DNA from: Candidatus Cloacimonadota bacterium
GTDB lineage: Bacteria > Muiribacteriota > UBA6191
Reading direction: 5' to 3'
Length of the DNA stretch: 64,000 bases
NCBI GenBank assembly: GCA_023954715.1
Contig: JAGSHD010000016.1
Span: 1-64,000 of the forward strand
This document shows, one piece after another, positions 34,151-43,230 of this stretch (position 1 is its first letter; each line of letters starts with the position of its first letter). The position numbers and the translations under genes were made by a program. The notes below the pieces were generated by a model. The model worked only from the letters and a program-made list of their open reading frames with translations. It did not search any database and was not told the DNA's origin.

Positions 34151-34169
34151 ATTTGTATTTGGGTATAAC
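34151..34169 (+). repeat. Dispersed intergenic repeat R2, copy 1
   Basis: ATTTGTATTTGGGTATAAC occurs here and again without mismatch at 44504-44522, both in gene-free DNA next to hairpins. A 19-base exact match is far beyond chance in a 64-kb window even at this base composition. Confidence 0.6.
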
Positions 34170-34536
34170 TTTTAACAAAGTTACTGTGGGATATTGGGTT
34201 AATATAATGGTCTTAGTTGATGAGGTCGTCATATCTACCTAGGGTTTTATTATGAACCAGATTAAGACATAATTACTATCTTTGGGTATATTAATCACAT
34301 AAAGAAATAAATACTCCTCAAAGCTCTCTACTCAATTTTAAATTCAAAGACCTTGGATATTTATACTAAAAGACTATCTATGCTTTTATGATCTGTTTAT
34401 AACATAACATTGTTAGAAATAACTTTTCCTATTTAGCTCTTATTACACTTTTTTAGTATCACTTTAGTTTTAAAACCTTAAACTATTAGTTTTCCCCGTA
34501 AATTGACTAATTTATTGGTCTACCAAAGAGAGTACT

Positions 34537-36027
34537 ATGAATCTTTATCAAGAATTTCAAAAAAACGTAAAAGTAAATGGCAGTAAAATATTAGCAAAAG
34601 ATCCTTATGGAGAATTAAGCTATACACAATGTTATGAAGCGAGCGAGGCACTAGCTAAAGTGTTTCATCAGCGTTATCCCTCAGCCAGTCATATTGCTTT
34701 TTTGTTACCTTCGATTAAAGAGGTTTTTATAGCTGTTTTTGCTGCTATTCGGGCTAATATGGCTAGTGTTCCATTAAACTTTTTGTTAACTCCTCAAGAA
34801 ATATTAAAAATTGTAAAAGCAGGTGAAATAAAGTTTATTTTTACAACTAAGGAGTGGGGTGAGCCTTTAAAGCAAGCCTGCGACTCTATGGGATTATCAA
34901 TAGACTTTTGTTTTATAGATGACTTACAAGGTGACTACTCAGTTAAGAACTTATTAGAGTTGAGTGCTACTTGTGAACCAGTAGACTTGATAGATGATGA
35001 AGATAGAATGGCTTTATTACTTTTTACTAGCGGAACTACTGGCTTTCCTAAGGGTGTGATGTTGTCTCACAAAAATTTACTGCATAATATAAATGGCTGT
35101 AAACAAGTCCTAAATATTCAAACCGAAGATAAAATTTTGGGGGTATTGCCATATTTTCATACTTTCGCCTTAACTGGTACCTTATTTTTACCTGCGTTAT
35201 CAGGTTGTTTAGTTGTGTTAGTCCCTAGATTTAAGCCGGCACTCACTATTAAATTAATGAAACAAGAGCAAATTACATTGATTGCCTTAGTTCCATCAAT
35301 GTATAAGACTTTTTTATCGCCTCGAGTTCCAGATGATGCATTTTCTACTATCCGAACAGTAGTATCTGGTGGAGAAGCTTTACCAGTATCTCTGGCCAAA
35401 TCATTTCACCATAAATTTGATAGAGTGATCATGGAAGGATATGGGATGACTGAGACGTCACCTGTGATCAGTGTAAATGCTCACGAATGTCCAGAGCAGC
35501 TTGGTTCAGTAGGGCATCCAATTGATGGGACTACAATTTTAATTTTAGACGAAGAGGGCCAAGAGTTGGCTCAGGGCCGAATCGGAGAAATCGCTGTAAA
35601 ATCTCCAAGTGTTATGTTGGGGTATTTTAAAAACCCTCAAGAAACCGATAAGATTATGCATGAGGGGGCTTTATTAACTGGAGATATGGGATATTTAGAT
35701 GAAAATGAAAATCTTATTATCTCAGGTAGAAAAAAAGAGCTCATAATCTCTGCTGGTGAAAATGTTTATCCTACAGAAGTTGAAGATGTAGCAAAAGAGT
35801 ATCCGGGTATCTTGGAATGTGCTGTGATTGGTAAAAAGTCTGAGTCTCGTGGAGAAACCGTCATTATGGTTGTATCTCCCATTATTGATGAAAAACCTTT
35901 TCGTGCTTACCTTAATGAAAACTTACCTAATTTTAAAAGGCCAAAGCAGATTTTCTTTCAGGAAGAATTACCAAAAAACCCTCTAGGAAAGATTATAAAA
36001 AAAGAGCTGACTAAATTGTATTGTTAA
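34537..36027 (+). CDS. Acyl-CoA synthetase (AMP-forming)
   Basis: 496 residues with all adenylate-forming enzyme motifs in order: the P-loop-like LLLFTSGTTGFPKGVMLSH (about 163-181), VVSGGEALP, the YGMTETSP block, the GDMGYLDENENLII aspartate, RKKELIISAGENVYPTEVED and the catalytic lysine near the end (NPLGKIIKKEL). It should activate a fatty or other carboxylic acid to its CoA ester in the cytosol. Sequence and length fit medium/long-chain acid ligases (FadD-like), but the acid is not defined. It stands alone on its strand. Thiolase and 3-hydroxyacyl-CoA dehydrogenase at 44.6-46.6 kb could be in the same pathway. Confidence 0.88.
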   Translation: MNLYQEFQKNVKVNGSKILAKDPYGELSYTQCYEASEALAKVFHQRYPSASHIAFLLPSIKEVFIAVFAAIRANMASVPLNFLLTPQEILKIVKAGEIKFIFTTKEWGEPLKQACDSMGLSIDFCFIDDLQGDYSVKNLLELSATCEPVDLIDDEDRMALLLFTSGTTGFPKGVMLSHKNLLHNINGCKQVLNIQTEDKILGVLPYFHTFALTGTLFLPALSGCLVVLVPRFKPALTIKLMKQEQITLIALVPSMYKTFLSPRVPDDAFSTIRTVVSGGEALPVSLAKSFHHKFDRVIMEGYGMTETSPVISVNAHECPEQLGSVGHPIDGTTILILDEEGQELAQGRIGEIAVKSPSVMLGYFKNPQETDKIMHEGALLTGDMGYLDENENLIISGRKKELIISAGENVYPTEVEDVAKEYPGILECAVIGKKSESRGETVIMVVSPIIDEKPFRAYLNENLPNFKRPKQIFFQEELPKNPLGKIIKKELTKLYC

Positions 36028-36070
36028 TCTGGGCTGGATTTTATAGGGTAAGTCTTTAACTAAAGTATAT

Positions 36071-37237
36071 TTATCTTTGGTTTAAACTAGTTAATAAATT
36101 GGTTGCTTCTTGTCGGATGTATGGATCAGGATCAAGGTCTAAACAAAGTTTTACTTGGGCAATCGCATTGGCAAAGCCACCTTCGTTTCCGTTAAATCCT
36201 GACTCCACTTGTGCCAATGCGTAATAGTAATGGCTTTTAGCATCTTTAGGAGCTATTTTAACGGCCCCTTGAAGGTGGATGATAGCATCTTTGACTTTAT
36301 CATTGTCTAAAAATTCTCTACCTTTAGTCAGATAATCATCCTTGTTATATCCAGAATAAACTCCATTAGAGATTTGAAGCATTTTTTGTCGGGCTTTATC
36401 TTTTTGGGCTACTTTTTCATTACTGGCTCGAATACCTTTTAATCTTTCTTCTTCTTTGGCAATAGCGAGTAATTTTCCCTTTGAAATTTGATAATAGTTT
36501 GAGCTAGATGGTTCGAGCTCCATTATACGTGTATAGAGCTTTTTAGATTGCTCTGGATTTACAAACTGATCCCATATCCATGCTAATATAAATAAATCCT
36601 TTATACTTCTTGGATTGATTTGAATATTTTTTTGGTAGTAACGTTGAGAGGCTTCTAGTAGGCCATAGTCTTTAGCAAAAAGTAGATTACCTTGCGTCAT
36701 AATTGCGTCCATAAAAAGAGGAATAGCTTGGGAAGTATACTTCTTTTTGTGGAGTTGTACTGCCTTTGCAAATTTACCTTGAGGGCTATTGGTTTCAAAA
36801 ACTTGTTCTGTTTGAACTACCTTTTTCTTTTTATCCTTACGAATAGCAGTGACTGGATTCAAAAAATCTTGTTTTTGTTTATCGAAAAACTCTCTAGCTG
36901 CTTGTTGATCTTGCATTCGCTCCGTTTCGTTGAGAACCTTATCTAATTGCATAATGAGCTTTTTGTTTAAGCTATAGTTATTGATAGAGTCTAAAGTGTA
37001 TCGAGCTTTTGCTAATTTGCTTGTTTTCAGTTGGCATTTAAATATACCAATCAAGCCTTTGACATTGGTTTCATCCATTAAAATTACATTTTCATACTCG
37101 ATTAAAGCATCTTCAACTTTGTTTTGAGAAAAAAGGTAGTCACCTCGTTGTAGTGCTTCAATAATATTTTCAGAATATTCATATTCACTAGAAAATGAAA
37201 CTTGTAATAAAAGAAACAAAATGAATAAGAGTCGCAT
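36071..37237 (-). CDS. Exported TPR protein
   Basis: 388 residues with a signal peptide (about 1-16, QVSFSSEY). TPR-type helices occur at about 25-95 (DYLFSQNKVEDALIEYENVI), 140-230 and 305-365 (GREFLDNDKVKDAIIHLQGA, then DAKSHYYYALAQVESGF). A Lys/Gln-rich linker lies between. There is no enzymatic motif. It converges with the acyl-CoA ligase, separated by 43 bp. Probably a periplasmic adaptor; partners unknown. Confidence 0.7.
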   Translation of the reverse strand: MRLLFILFLLLQVSFSSEYEYSENIIEALQRGDYLFSQNKVEDALIEYENVILMDETNVKGLIGIFKCQLKTSKLAKARYTLDSINNYSLNKKLIMQLDKVLNETERMQDQQAAREFFDKQKQDFLNPVTAIRKDKKKKVVQTEQVFETNSPQGKFAKAVQLHKKKYTSQAIPLFMDAIMTQGNLLFAKDYGLLEASQRYYQKNIQINPRSIKDLFILAWIWDQFVNPEQSKKLYTRIMELEPSSSNYYQISKGKLLAIAKEEERLKGIRASNEKVAQKDKARQKMLQISNGVYSGYNKDDYLTKGREFLDNDKVKDAIIHLQGAVKIAPKDAKSHYYYALAQVESGFNGNEGGFANAIAQVKLCLDLDPDPYIRQEATNLLTSLNQR

Positions 37238-37369
37238 GAGTGCCTACTTGATATGATACCAGTGTAATCTTAAGAGTATTAAATGCATGTAAATAAATTA
37301 TATCTAAGTATTTATCGAAATACTAGGGGGATAAGAGTAGCGTTTGTAGTAGAAAAAACTTGGAACAAA

Positions 37370-37405
37370 TAAAAAAGGCTCTATCACAATGATAAAGCCT
37401 AATTT
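37370..37405 (-). terminator. Rho-independent terminator of the TorF-like gene
   Basis: AGGCT and its partner AGCCT close an 11-bp stem (37376-37400) with one mismatch and a 3-nt CAA loop. On the minus strand the stem is followed by TTTTTTATTTG. It lies about 80 bp past the stop of the minus-strand porin gene. Confidence 0.85.
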
Positions 37406-37477
37406 ATAAATTGATTGTAACTATTCAGCTATAATTTTCATTTTCTGTAGAAATGTTGATTACACCTCAATACTTAC

Positions 37478-38242
37478 TTAGAAGCTTAATGCGTATGACA
37501 TACCCCATACCATGGTGTCTTTTTCAGCTTTTTTATAAGTGTCTTTGTTAGGTATGATATTACCTGTCAATGAAACACTGAAACTAGACTCTTCGTCTAA
37601 ATGTCGTTTTAAAACAATTCTTGGGTTGATTGATGCCATACCTGAGTAGGAAGATAATGTATAAGGAGCTTGAACTACACCGTTAATTTTTTTGAGGTCT
37701 GTTCCGTTTTCACCAAAACCAGATAAATAACCAAAGTTAACTCCAGCTTCGTACTCCCACTCTCTATCTCTTTTGCTTTTAGAAAGATCTAAAGAAAAGT
37801 ATGCACCTTCATTAAAATCAAAATCATAGTATGCTGAAAACACAGGATTAAATTGTGCATCCCATGCATACTTACCATAGATTTCGTTTGTATCAAAGAA
37901 ATCGTCATGATTCGCATAATGGATATAACCAAGTTCAAAGGATGAGTTTTTTTGCTGCCAAGTGTATGCTAGTGTTGTATCAACTCTTGACCAGTCAGCA
38001 TCATAGTCTGTAACATAATTTGTTTTACTCGTATCATAAGAACCCAAAAAGGATCCGGACCAGTTACCAGCAGACCAGTTTAACCATGGCTGATAATTTG
38101 ATTTATCAGAAAGAGTAAAACCTCTCCAGATATAATCAGTTACATAATCGATTCCTGCTTCAAACTCAATGTTGCTGTCTTGAGCGCTTAGTGAATTTAA
38201 ACCTATCACTAGACTTAATAAACATGCCTTTGTTACTTGCAT
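37478..38242 (-). CDS. TorF-like putative porin (Gcw_chp family)
   Basis: 254 residues. Signal peptide about 1-20 (LNSLSAQD), then the family hallmark AGIDYVTDYIWRGFTLSDKS and the recurrent aromatic strands YDADWSRVDTTLAYTW and LGYIHYANHDDFFDTNEIYG, ending VWGMSYALSF with a C-terminal Phe. This is the Gcw_chp/TorF type of small outer-membrane porin, often regulated by membrane stress or energy state. It has GGAG before the ATG, a 15-bp palindrome in its leader and a strong terminator, so it is a separately controlled single gene. Confidence 0.8.
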   Translation of the reverse strand: MQVTKACLLSLVIGLNSLSAQDSNIEFEAGIDYVTDYIWRGFTLSDKSNYQPWLNWSAGNWSGSFLGSYDTSKTNYVTDYDADWSRVDTTLAYTWQQKNSSFELGYIHYANHDDFFDTNEIYGKYAWDAQFNPVFSAYYDFDFNEGAYFSLDLSKSKRDREWEYEAGVNFGYLSGFGENGTDLKKINGVVQAPYTLSSYSGMASINPRIVLKRHLDEESSFSVSLTGNIIPNKDTYKKAEKDTMVWGMSYALSF

Positions 38243-38255
38243 TTTTTCTCCATAG

Positions 38256-38270
38256 AAGGTGTAACACCTT
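38256..38270. promoter_or_regulatory. 15-bp palindrome before the TorF-like porin
   Basis: AAGGTGT-A-ACACCTT is a perfect 7-bp inverted repeat around one base, 14 bp upstream of the minus-strand ATG and just outside its ribosome site GGAG. It could be an operator, or an RNA hairpin that masks the start region. The same odd-centred 7+1+7 form occurs at 961-975. Confidence 0.4.
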
Positions 38271-38349
38271 TAATTAAAAGAAAGATAATCTCTTTTTAGA
38301 TGATAACTTTCTGTTGAAGTGAATGGATCACCTCAAAATATTTTTTATT

Positions 38350-39105
38350 TTATAGTTCGTCTTTTGAGATTAAGTTAATGTGAGTTTTCATGTGAAGTGT
38401 AACTTTAATCTTGCTATTATTTGGTAACAATCCAGGGACCTTTAATGGAATTTCAAACTGAAACTTTGAATCTGCATCACTACTAATAATTTTTTGCCCT
38501 AAGTGATCAAAAACAGTAGCACCTTTTGTTTGTGCCTGAACTGTATCTCCACCAGTGTTTTTTAACTTCATAATCGAAGAAATAGTAACACTTTTTGGAG
38601 TAACTTTTGTTAATTTATATAGTGTTCTAGTTTCTACAGGTAGTGGTTGAGCAATGTCTTTAATTTGAGTCCAAGTACTACCAGCTTTTAATCCTTGAGT
38701 AGGGAATACCATTTGCATAGCACTTTGATCTGGAGATTGTCCTGGAACTTGAGTAAGAGTAGAAAGTACTTTACCGTTTGGCATCATTCGAACGATTTGA
38801 GTTTGATTGATACCAGCACTAAAAGGCTTTTCAACACCATTTACCGTTTGAACTGCCTTTAAAATAGTCATTGCAACCTTCATTTCACCAGAAGGTCCTT
38901 TTTCGATTAACTCTTGTTTCATTTTTAATCGAGTGTTCATTTTAACTATTTTTCGGCCGCCATCAGGAGAAGAGAAAGAAGAAGTGTTCTCCATGTTTAG
39001 GGCATAATATAATGGTTGGTTTGGTTCATAGTTATACTGCAACTTAACAGCAAATGACTGGCTAACAAACCCAAGAAGTAATAATAAAGTGATAAATTGT
39101 TTCAT
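38350..39105 (-). CDS. Unknown secreted protein, DUF6263-like
   Basis: 251 residues with a signal peptide (cleavage near SFAVK) and a GGAG ribosome site. The mature protein is all-beta in appearance with recurring long strands: LQYNYEPNQPLYYALNMENT, MPNGKVLSTLTQVPGQ, then MQMVFPTQGLKAGSTWTQ and a terminal VTLHMKTHINLIS. This resembles DUF6263-type lipid-binding-like periplasmic proteins, where an FP-x-x-x-V/L-x-x-G-x-x-W motif is conserved; here FPTQGLKAGSTW. The role is unknown. The next gene on this strand is the porin, but 107 bp and a palindrome lie between. Confidence 0.55.
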   Translation of the reverse strand: MKQFITLLLLLGFVSQSFAVKLQYNYEPNQPLYYALNMENTSSFSSPDGGRKIVKMNTRLKMKQELIEKGPSGEMKVAMTILKAVQTVNGVEKPFSAGINQTQIVRMMPNGKVLSTLTQVPGQSPDQSAMQMVFPTQGLKAGSTWTQIKDIAQPLPVETRTLYKLTKVTPKSVTISSIMKLKNTGGDTVQAQTKGATVFDHLGQKIISSDADSKFQFEIPLKVPGLLPNNSKIKVTLHMKTHINLISKDEL

Positions 39106-39415
39106 ATGTGCTCCGCATAAATTATTGCTATAGAAATACTTCTTCTCTACAGTTTAAATTAAAGCTCAAATAGAATTGGATATTGAAAGTCCATTTTCAT
39201 TTGATACTACTTTTAGACAGTTTATTAAATCATATCGCCATTATAGTGTAAAGTGACAAGAGGGTTTAGATACAAAAATTACACACAAGAGGGACATTTC
39301 TATTAAAAATGATTAGAAACTATCTTTTTTATGAGTTTCTAAAAGGACAAAGTGCATGGGTTTTTGTATAATATCTAGCAGAATCCGTTGCAATGATAAA
39401 TACAAAGAGGAAAAA
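39106..39415. other. 310-bp divergent intergenic region
   Basis: Separates the minus-strand secreted protein from the cyclic-nucleotide-binding gene. The only structures I can support are an inverted repeat at 39313-39342 and a -10-like box at 39367-39372. The remaining about 200 bp is AT-rich without repeats. Confidence 0.5.
39313..39372 (+). promoter_or_regulatory. Inverted repeat and -10 box before the CNB gene
   Basis: TTAGAAACT (39313-39321) and AGTTTCTAA (39334-39342) form a 9-bp perfect inverted repeat. A good -10 box TATAAT lies at 39367-39372, with no clear -35 at the right distance. A repeat just upstream of the missing -35 is the usual place for an activator site, and the gene downstream encodes a cNMP-binding protein, so cAMP-type control is conceivable but unproven. 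Confidence 0.4.
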
Positions 39416-39982
39416 ATGGCAAAAACCTTTAGATTAACAGGTGAAAAATTAATTGAAATCCCGATTTTTAACAATTTAAATGTTTATGAAGGAGAGGTAT
39501 TGCTTGATATTACTTCAACAAAAGTTTTTAAAGAGAACGATGTTGTCATTAAAGAGGGTAGTCCAGGGGATGCATTATTTATTATTTTAGAAGGTGTAGT
39601 AGATATTGTAAAAAAAATTGATGATAATCGATTTAAAACACTTGCACGATTTGGACCCGACCATGCATTTGGAGAAGGGACTCTCATCAATCGGGAGACT
39701 AGTTTGCGATCTGCTTCAGGGATAGCAAGATCTAGAACAAGAGTTTTGACTATATATAAAGATGATTTTCACCGTCTTTTGGATTTTGGTAGTATAGTGG
39801 CTTACAAAGTAACTCTAAACCTAGCCAGAATACTCGCAGAAAGACAAGCAGCAGTGGATAGAGAGTTGATTGAGATTATTAATAAGGTTGATGATAAGTC
39901 AAAAACGATTATTCAAGAGTTTATGCATAAAAAGTTGGAACTAAATACAAAACCAAAAAAAAGAAAGTCTACTAGCTCATAA
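39416..39982 (+). CDS. Cyclic-nucleotide-binding protein without DNA-binding domain
   Basis: 188 residues from ATG 39416, eight bases after AAGAGG; an in-frame start 60 bp upstream lacks a ribosome site. A cNMP-binding domain covers about 10-130. The phosphate-binding cassette reads FGEGTLINRETSLRSASG, with the Glu and Arg that hold the cyclic phosphate and ribose; KEGSPGDALFIILEGVVDIV precedes it. The C-terminal 60 residues are a helix and a basic tail (TKPKKRKSTSS); no helix-turn-helix is seen, so it is not a Crp-type regulator. It likely acts by protein contact. The window's FIST cyclase could provide the ligand. Confidence 0.82.
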   Translation: MAKTFRLTGEKLIEIPIFNNLNVYEGEVLLDITSTKVFKENDVVIKEGSPGDALFIILEGVVDIVKKIDDNRFKTLARFGPDHAFGEGTLINRETSLRSASGIARSRTRVLTIYKDDFHRLLDFGSIVAYKVTLNLARILAERQAAVDRELIEIINKVDDKSKTIIQEFMHKKLELNTKPKKRKSTSS

Positions 39983-40024
39983 AAAGCCTTTTTGATTCAA
40001 TTACAACTACACAAAGGCTCCTAG

Positions 40025-41752
40025 ATGATTAAAAATAGAATTGTCATATATTTCTATGTTTTTTTGTATGCATTTTTATGTTTTGCCCCAGCTCATTTCA
40101 CTGGCAATTATCTTTTAGCAGTATTAGCTGTTTATTTCTATTATAAACTGAAAGCAAACCGCTTTCCAACAAGTTATGGCAATCGTTTTTTTCAATTATT
40201 TCTAGTTTTATCATTGATTCAAAGTTTTTGTTCTGGGACTATTTCTAGATCACTATATGTATTTTTCAAATATCTATTTGTGTATTTAGCTTTTGTGGAT
40301 CTTCACTATTTTGTTGATAAAGATACAAAAGAGAAAATTCAACTTTTATGGTTATATTTGAGTATTCCTCTTTTGTTTTTAGGTGTATATCAATCATTTT
40401 TTGTAGATATTGACATGCCTTTAAATTGGTATAATCACCTTGCGGGAGCACCAAGTATCAACCGTGCATTTGGGCTGTTTAATAATCCCAATATTTTTGG
40501 AAGCTTCACTCTTATACTATCCTTGTACTCCTTGTTAAAAGATTCAGACAATAAAAATATAAAAAAATCACTCATTTTTATTACTATTTTTTTAGCCTTA
40601 GTTTGTGTTTTTACTTTATCTAGAGGAGCTGTCTTATCATTACTTATAGGGATAGTTTTAGTTGCGCTATCTCACCGTGAAAAAAGAAGTTTAGCAATTT
40701 TGTTGCTGATCTTAATTTGTGTAAGTTTTCATTTTTCGGGCCGCTCTACCGGTGTAGCTGAAGTTGATCTAGGAGCAAACCAAAGGGTTGAGTTATATAA
40801 AGGAGTAAAGCAATATATATCTACACACTGGCTACAGGGCACAGGACCAGGTACTTTTCATATAAATTACCCAAGTTATCGAACATTAGGTGGATACTAT
40901 CCATTATATGCACATAACCAATTATTAGAAATTTGGTGTGAAGGAGGGGTTTTAGCATTTACACTGATTTTATTGAGTTTAGCTTTTTTATTTTTAAATA
41001 TAACGCTTTCTAGTCAGATTTTACTGATAGCCTGTTTAAGCAACTCGATGGTTAACTCATCTTATTCCTTTTTTATAATTGTATTGATGGTGATTGGATT
41101 TTTGGAGCAAAAACAGAGTAAGACAGATTTGCAAAAAGTACCAAAATTTGTGGGAGTGACTGTTTTTATTTTGTTAGCTGTTTTTATGAGTTACCAAGAG
41201 TTTAAAAGAAAGGTGATTGTAAATAAAAAGATAGTGTCTTCAAAGAAATTGATTCATTTTGTAGACCAAGATTATGAGTTTGCTATACAATTTATAAAGC
41301 AGCGTTTAAAAATGAAGCTAAATAAAGACACTATATTTGAATATATTGACTGGTTAAACTCATTTACCAAGACAATGCCAAGAGAGTCAGAAACTTTTTA
41401 CGTGTTAGGTCAATTAGCTGAAAAGGCTAAACAAAGCAGGGTCGCTTATGCCTTTTACAAGCAAAGTTTGAGATTAGATCGGTTCTCAGAAAAAAATGCT
41501 ATTGCTGTAATAAGATTAAGTGGTTACTTTAAAGACTATGACTATATACAAAAGGTTGTAGATAGGGTTCTTTATTCTAACTATCAATACAGAAAGATAA
41601 ATGCACTTTATGACCAGATTCAATATTTCTATATAGTATCACTTATAGAGCAAAAGAAAGATGCTGAGGCTAAAGCATTTTTTAACAAGTGTATATGGGT
41701 GGATGATCAGTTCAAAGAAAATTTAGCAAAAAATCTATTTAAGGAGAATTAA
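40025..41752 (+). CDS. O-antigen ligase/polymerase-like membrane protein with TPR tail
   Basis: 575 residues. About ten membrane helices (about 8-390) contain the Wzy_C/WaaL-type periplasmic loop QGTGPGTFHINYP...YAHNQLLEIWCEGG (near 275-310), with the AHNxxLEIWxEGG motif diagnostic of O-antigen ligases and polymerases (PF04932). FTLSRGAVLSLLIG is the other common block. The last 150 residues are TPR-like (ESETFYVLGQLAEKAKQSR and AYAFYKQSLRLDRFSEKNAI), a known fusion in this family. It starts the unit polymerase, TIGR04282 protein, deacetylase, joined by 1-bp overlaps and short gaps. Confidence 0.82.
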   Translation: MIKNRIVIYFYVFLYAFLCFAPAHFTGNYLLAVLAVYFYYKLKANRFPTSYGNRFFQLFLVLSLIQSFCSGTISRSLYVFFKYLFVYLAFVDLHYFVDKDTKEKIQLLWLYLSIPLLFLGVYQSFFVDIDMPLNWYNHLAGAPSINRAFGLFNNPNIFGSFTLILSLYSLLKDSDNKNIKKSLIFITIFLALVCVFTLSRGAVLSLLIGIVLVALSHREKRSLAILLLILICVSFHFSGRSTGVAEVDLGANQRVELYKGVKQYISTHWLQGTGPGTFHINYPSYRTLGGYYPLYAHNQLLEIWCEGGVLAFTLILLSLAFLFLNITLSSQILLIACLSNSMVNSSYSFFIIVLMVIGFLEQKQSKTDLQKVPKFVGVTVFILLAVFMSYQEFKRKVIVNKKIVSSKKLIHFVDQDYEFAIQFIKQRLKMKLNKDTIFEYIDWLNSFTKTMPRESETFYVLGQLAEKAKQSRVAYAFYKQSLRLDRFSEKNAIAVIRLSGYFKDYDYIQKVVDRVLYSNYQYRKINALYDQIQYFYIVSLIEQKKDAEAKAFFNKCIWVDDQFKENLAKNLFKEN

Positions 41753-42396
41753 TGAGTAAACAGTTATTATGTCTATTTCTAAAAAATCCAAATTTGGAGG
41801 CAGCAAAGTCTAGGTTGGCATTAGGCATCGGTAAACAAAAGGCCTATGAAATCTATATTTTGATGGTAAATTATTTAATTAATTTAACTTCATCTTTTGA
41901 AGATGTTGATGTTAAATTTTATGTTTCTAAATCTTCTAGAGATTTACCATGGAATATAGAAACAAGCTTACAGATCGGAAATGACTTAGGCGAAAAAATG
42001 TCTAATATGTTTGAAAAAGAGTTAAAAGTTTACGATAAAGTATGCTTAATAGGCACCGACTGTATCTATGAAGATTTATCAGACTTTAGAAGAGCTTTTG
42101 AAAGTTTAGATAACAATAGAGTAGTTTTGCAAGCAGCAGCAGATGGGGGTTATACATTGGTGGGTATGTCTAAACATTATCCAAAACTATTTGCAGGGAT
42201 GCCATATTCACAAAGCAATCTGTTTCAAAAATCTCTAGAGTATCTAGAGCGAGCAGAGATACCCTATTTTAGCCTGCCAGTACGACTAGATATCGATCAT
42301 GAAGAAGATCTACTATTATGGCTAGAGGCCCGAAAAGACGATTCACAAGTGTCTCACTTTCATTCTAAAGTGACCAACGCTTTGATTCAATACTAG
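41752..42396 (+). CDS. TIGR04282/DUF2064 family glycosyltransferase-like protein
   Basis: 214 residues, start sharing one base with the previous stop (TAATG). The nucleotidyl/glycosyl-transferase fold motifs are CLFLKNPNLEAAKSRLALGIG at the start, VCLIGTDCIYEDLSDFRRAF (metal-type Asp) and AADGGYTLVGMSKHYPKLFA, followed by LDIDHEEDLLLW. These match the rSAM/selenodomain-associated transferase family 1 (DUF2064, TIGR04282). The substrate is not known for the family. Here it is between a polymerase/ligase and a deacetylase, which favours a role in a surface glycan rather than in rSAM peptide modification. Confidence 0.8.
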   Translation: MSKQLLCLFLKNPNLEAAKSRLALGIGKQKAYEIYILMVNYLINLTSSFEDVDVKFYVSKSSRDLPWNIETSLQIGNDLGEKMSNMFEKELKVYDKVCLIGTDCIYEDLSDFRRAFESLDNNRVVLQAAADGGYTLVGMSKHYPKLFAGMPYSQSNLFQKSLEYLERAEIPYFSLPVRLDIDHEEDLLLWLEARKDDSQVSHFHSKVTNALIQY

Positions 42397-42402
42397 TAAA
42401 AC

Positions 42403-43230
42403 ATGATAAAAATTATAGCTTGCCATAAAAAATATAGCCTCACTTTAATAATTTTAAACTTACTATTTTTGTATCATAGTTATTCTATTTTTAAGTTTAG
42501 GGTTCCTGTATTACTTTTCCATGAAGTTAAACCAACGGCAACTCCTCAAAATCAAGCACTATTACCTAAAAAGTTATATAACATCTTGAAGCTAATAGAT
42601 GAAAAAGGGTACTCGACAATGTTTCCTGGGGATACTGTTGTTTTTGATGAGAAAAAAGTAATTCTTAGTTTTGATGATGGAACTAGGGACCATTTTGAAG
42701 TTGTGATGCCTATGTTAAATATATCAAAAAAACAAGGTTTATTTTTTTGGGTAAATCAACAAGTAGATGCATTAACTTCATCTCAAAAAGAAAAATTACT
42801 TCGCTTTTCTAAAAACCATCGAATTGGTGTACATACAAATAAGCATGAGGCTTTGTTAACCACAACTCATTCAGCAAAAGCAATCAAAAATGAACTGATG
42901 AGTTCGAAGCATGGGTTGGAGGGCTTTTTTAAATATCCTATCAATAGTTTCGCTTTTGTAAAAGGTATTTTTGATCAAGGAAGTGCTCAAATAGCACAAG
43001 GTATTTTTGATTATAACTTTACTGTGGAATATGACTACTTCTATCCTTTTGACAAAGGGTTGCATGGGCGAATGATTATATTTCCAGAAACTACTTTAGA
43101 TGAAATTTCTAGATATATGGATTCTTCTCGGCCCCACAAAGAACTTAGTTTTTATACTCTTTGTTTTCTGATCTGTTTTTTAAATTTGATGTTTTTTGGC
43201 CTGTTGGTAAATAAAAAAGAAGCTGCGTAA
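42403..43230 (+). CDS. Membrane-anchored polysaccharide deacetylase
   Basis: 275 residues with a signal anchor (about 10-28) and a C-terminal membrane helix (about 245-268). NodB-type features: VLLFHEVKP, then VILSFDDGTRDHFEVVMPML (metal Asp and the catalytic Asp) and IGVHTNKHEALL (the HxxxH metal pair). PINSFAFVKG replaces the usual FRPPYG strand. It probably removes acetyl groups from an exported polysaccharide at the outer face of the inner membrane. It starts 6 bp after the previous gene, so it is the last gene of the three-gene glycan unit. Confidence 0.78.
   Translation: MIKIIACHKKYSLTLIILNLLFLYHSYSIFKFRVPVLLFHEVKPTATPQNQALLPKKLYNILKLIDEKGYSTMFPGDTVVFDEKKVILSFDDGTRDHFEVVMPMLNISKKQGLFFWVNQQVDALTSSQKEKLLRFSKNHRIGVHTNKHEALLTTTHSAKAIKNELMSSKHGLEGFFKYPINSFAFVKGIFDQGSAQIAQGIFDYNFTVEYDYFYPFDKGLHGRMIIFPETTLDEISRYMDSSRPHKELSFYTLCFLICFLNLMFFGLLVNKKEAA

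Larger units (their letters stand above)
33948..34536. other. 589-bp divergent intergenic region
   Basis: There is no coding frame of note between the divergent zinc-ribbon and acyl-CoA ligase genes. It holds a 9-bp perfect inverted repeat (34027-34054), two repeats shared with other intergenic regions (34092-34129 and 34151-34169) and a small palindrome TTGGT-CT-ACCAA (34515-34526) just before the plus-strand ribosome site. The rest is AT-rich with no structure I can support. Confidence 0.6.
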
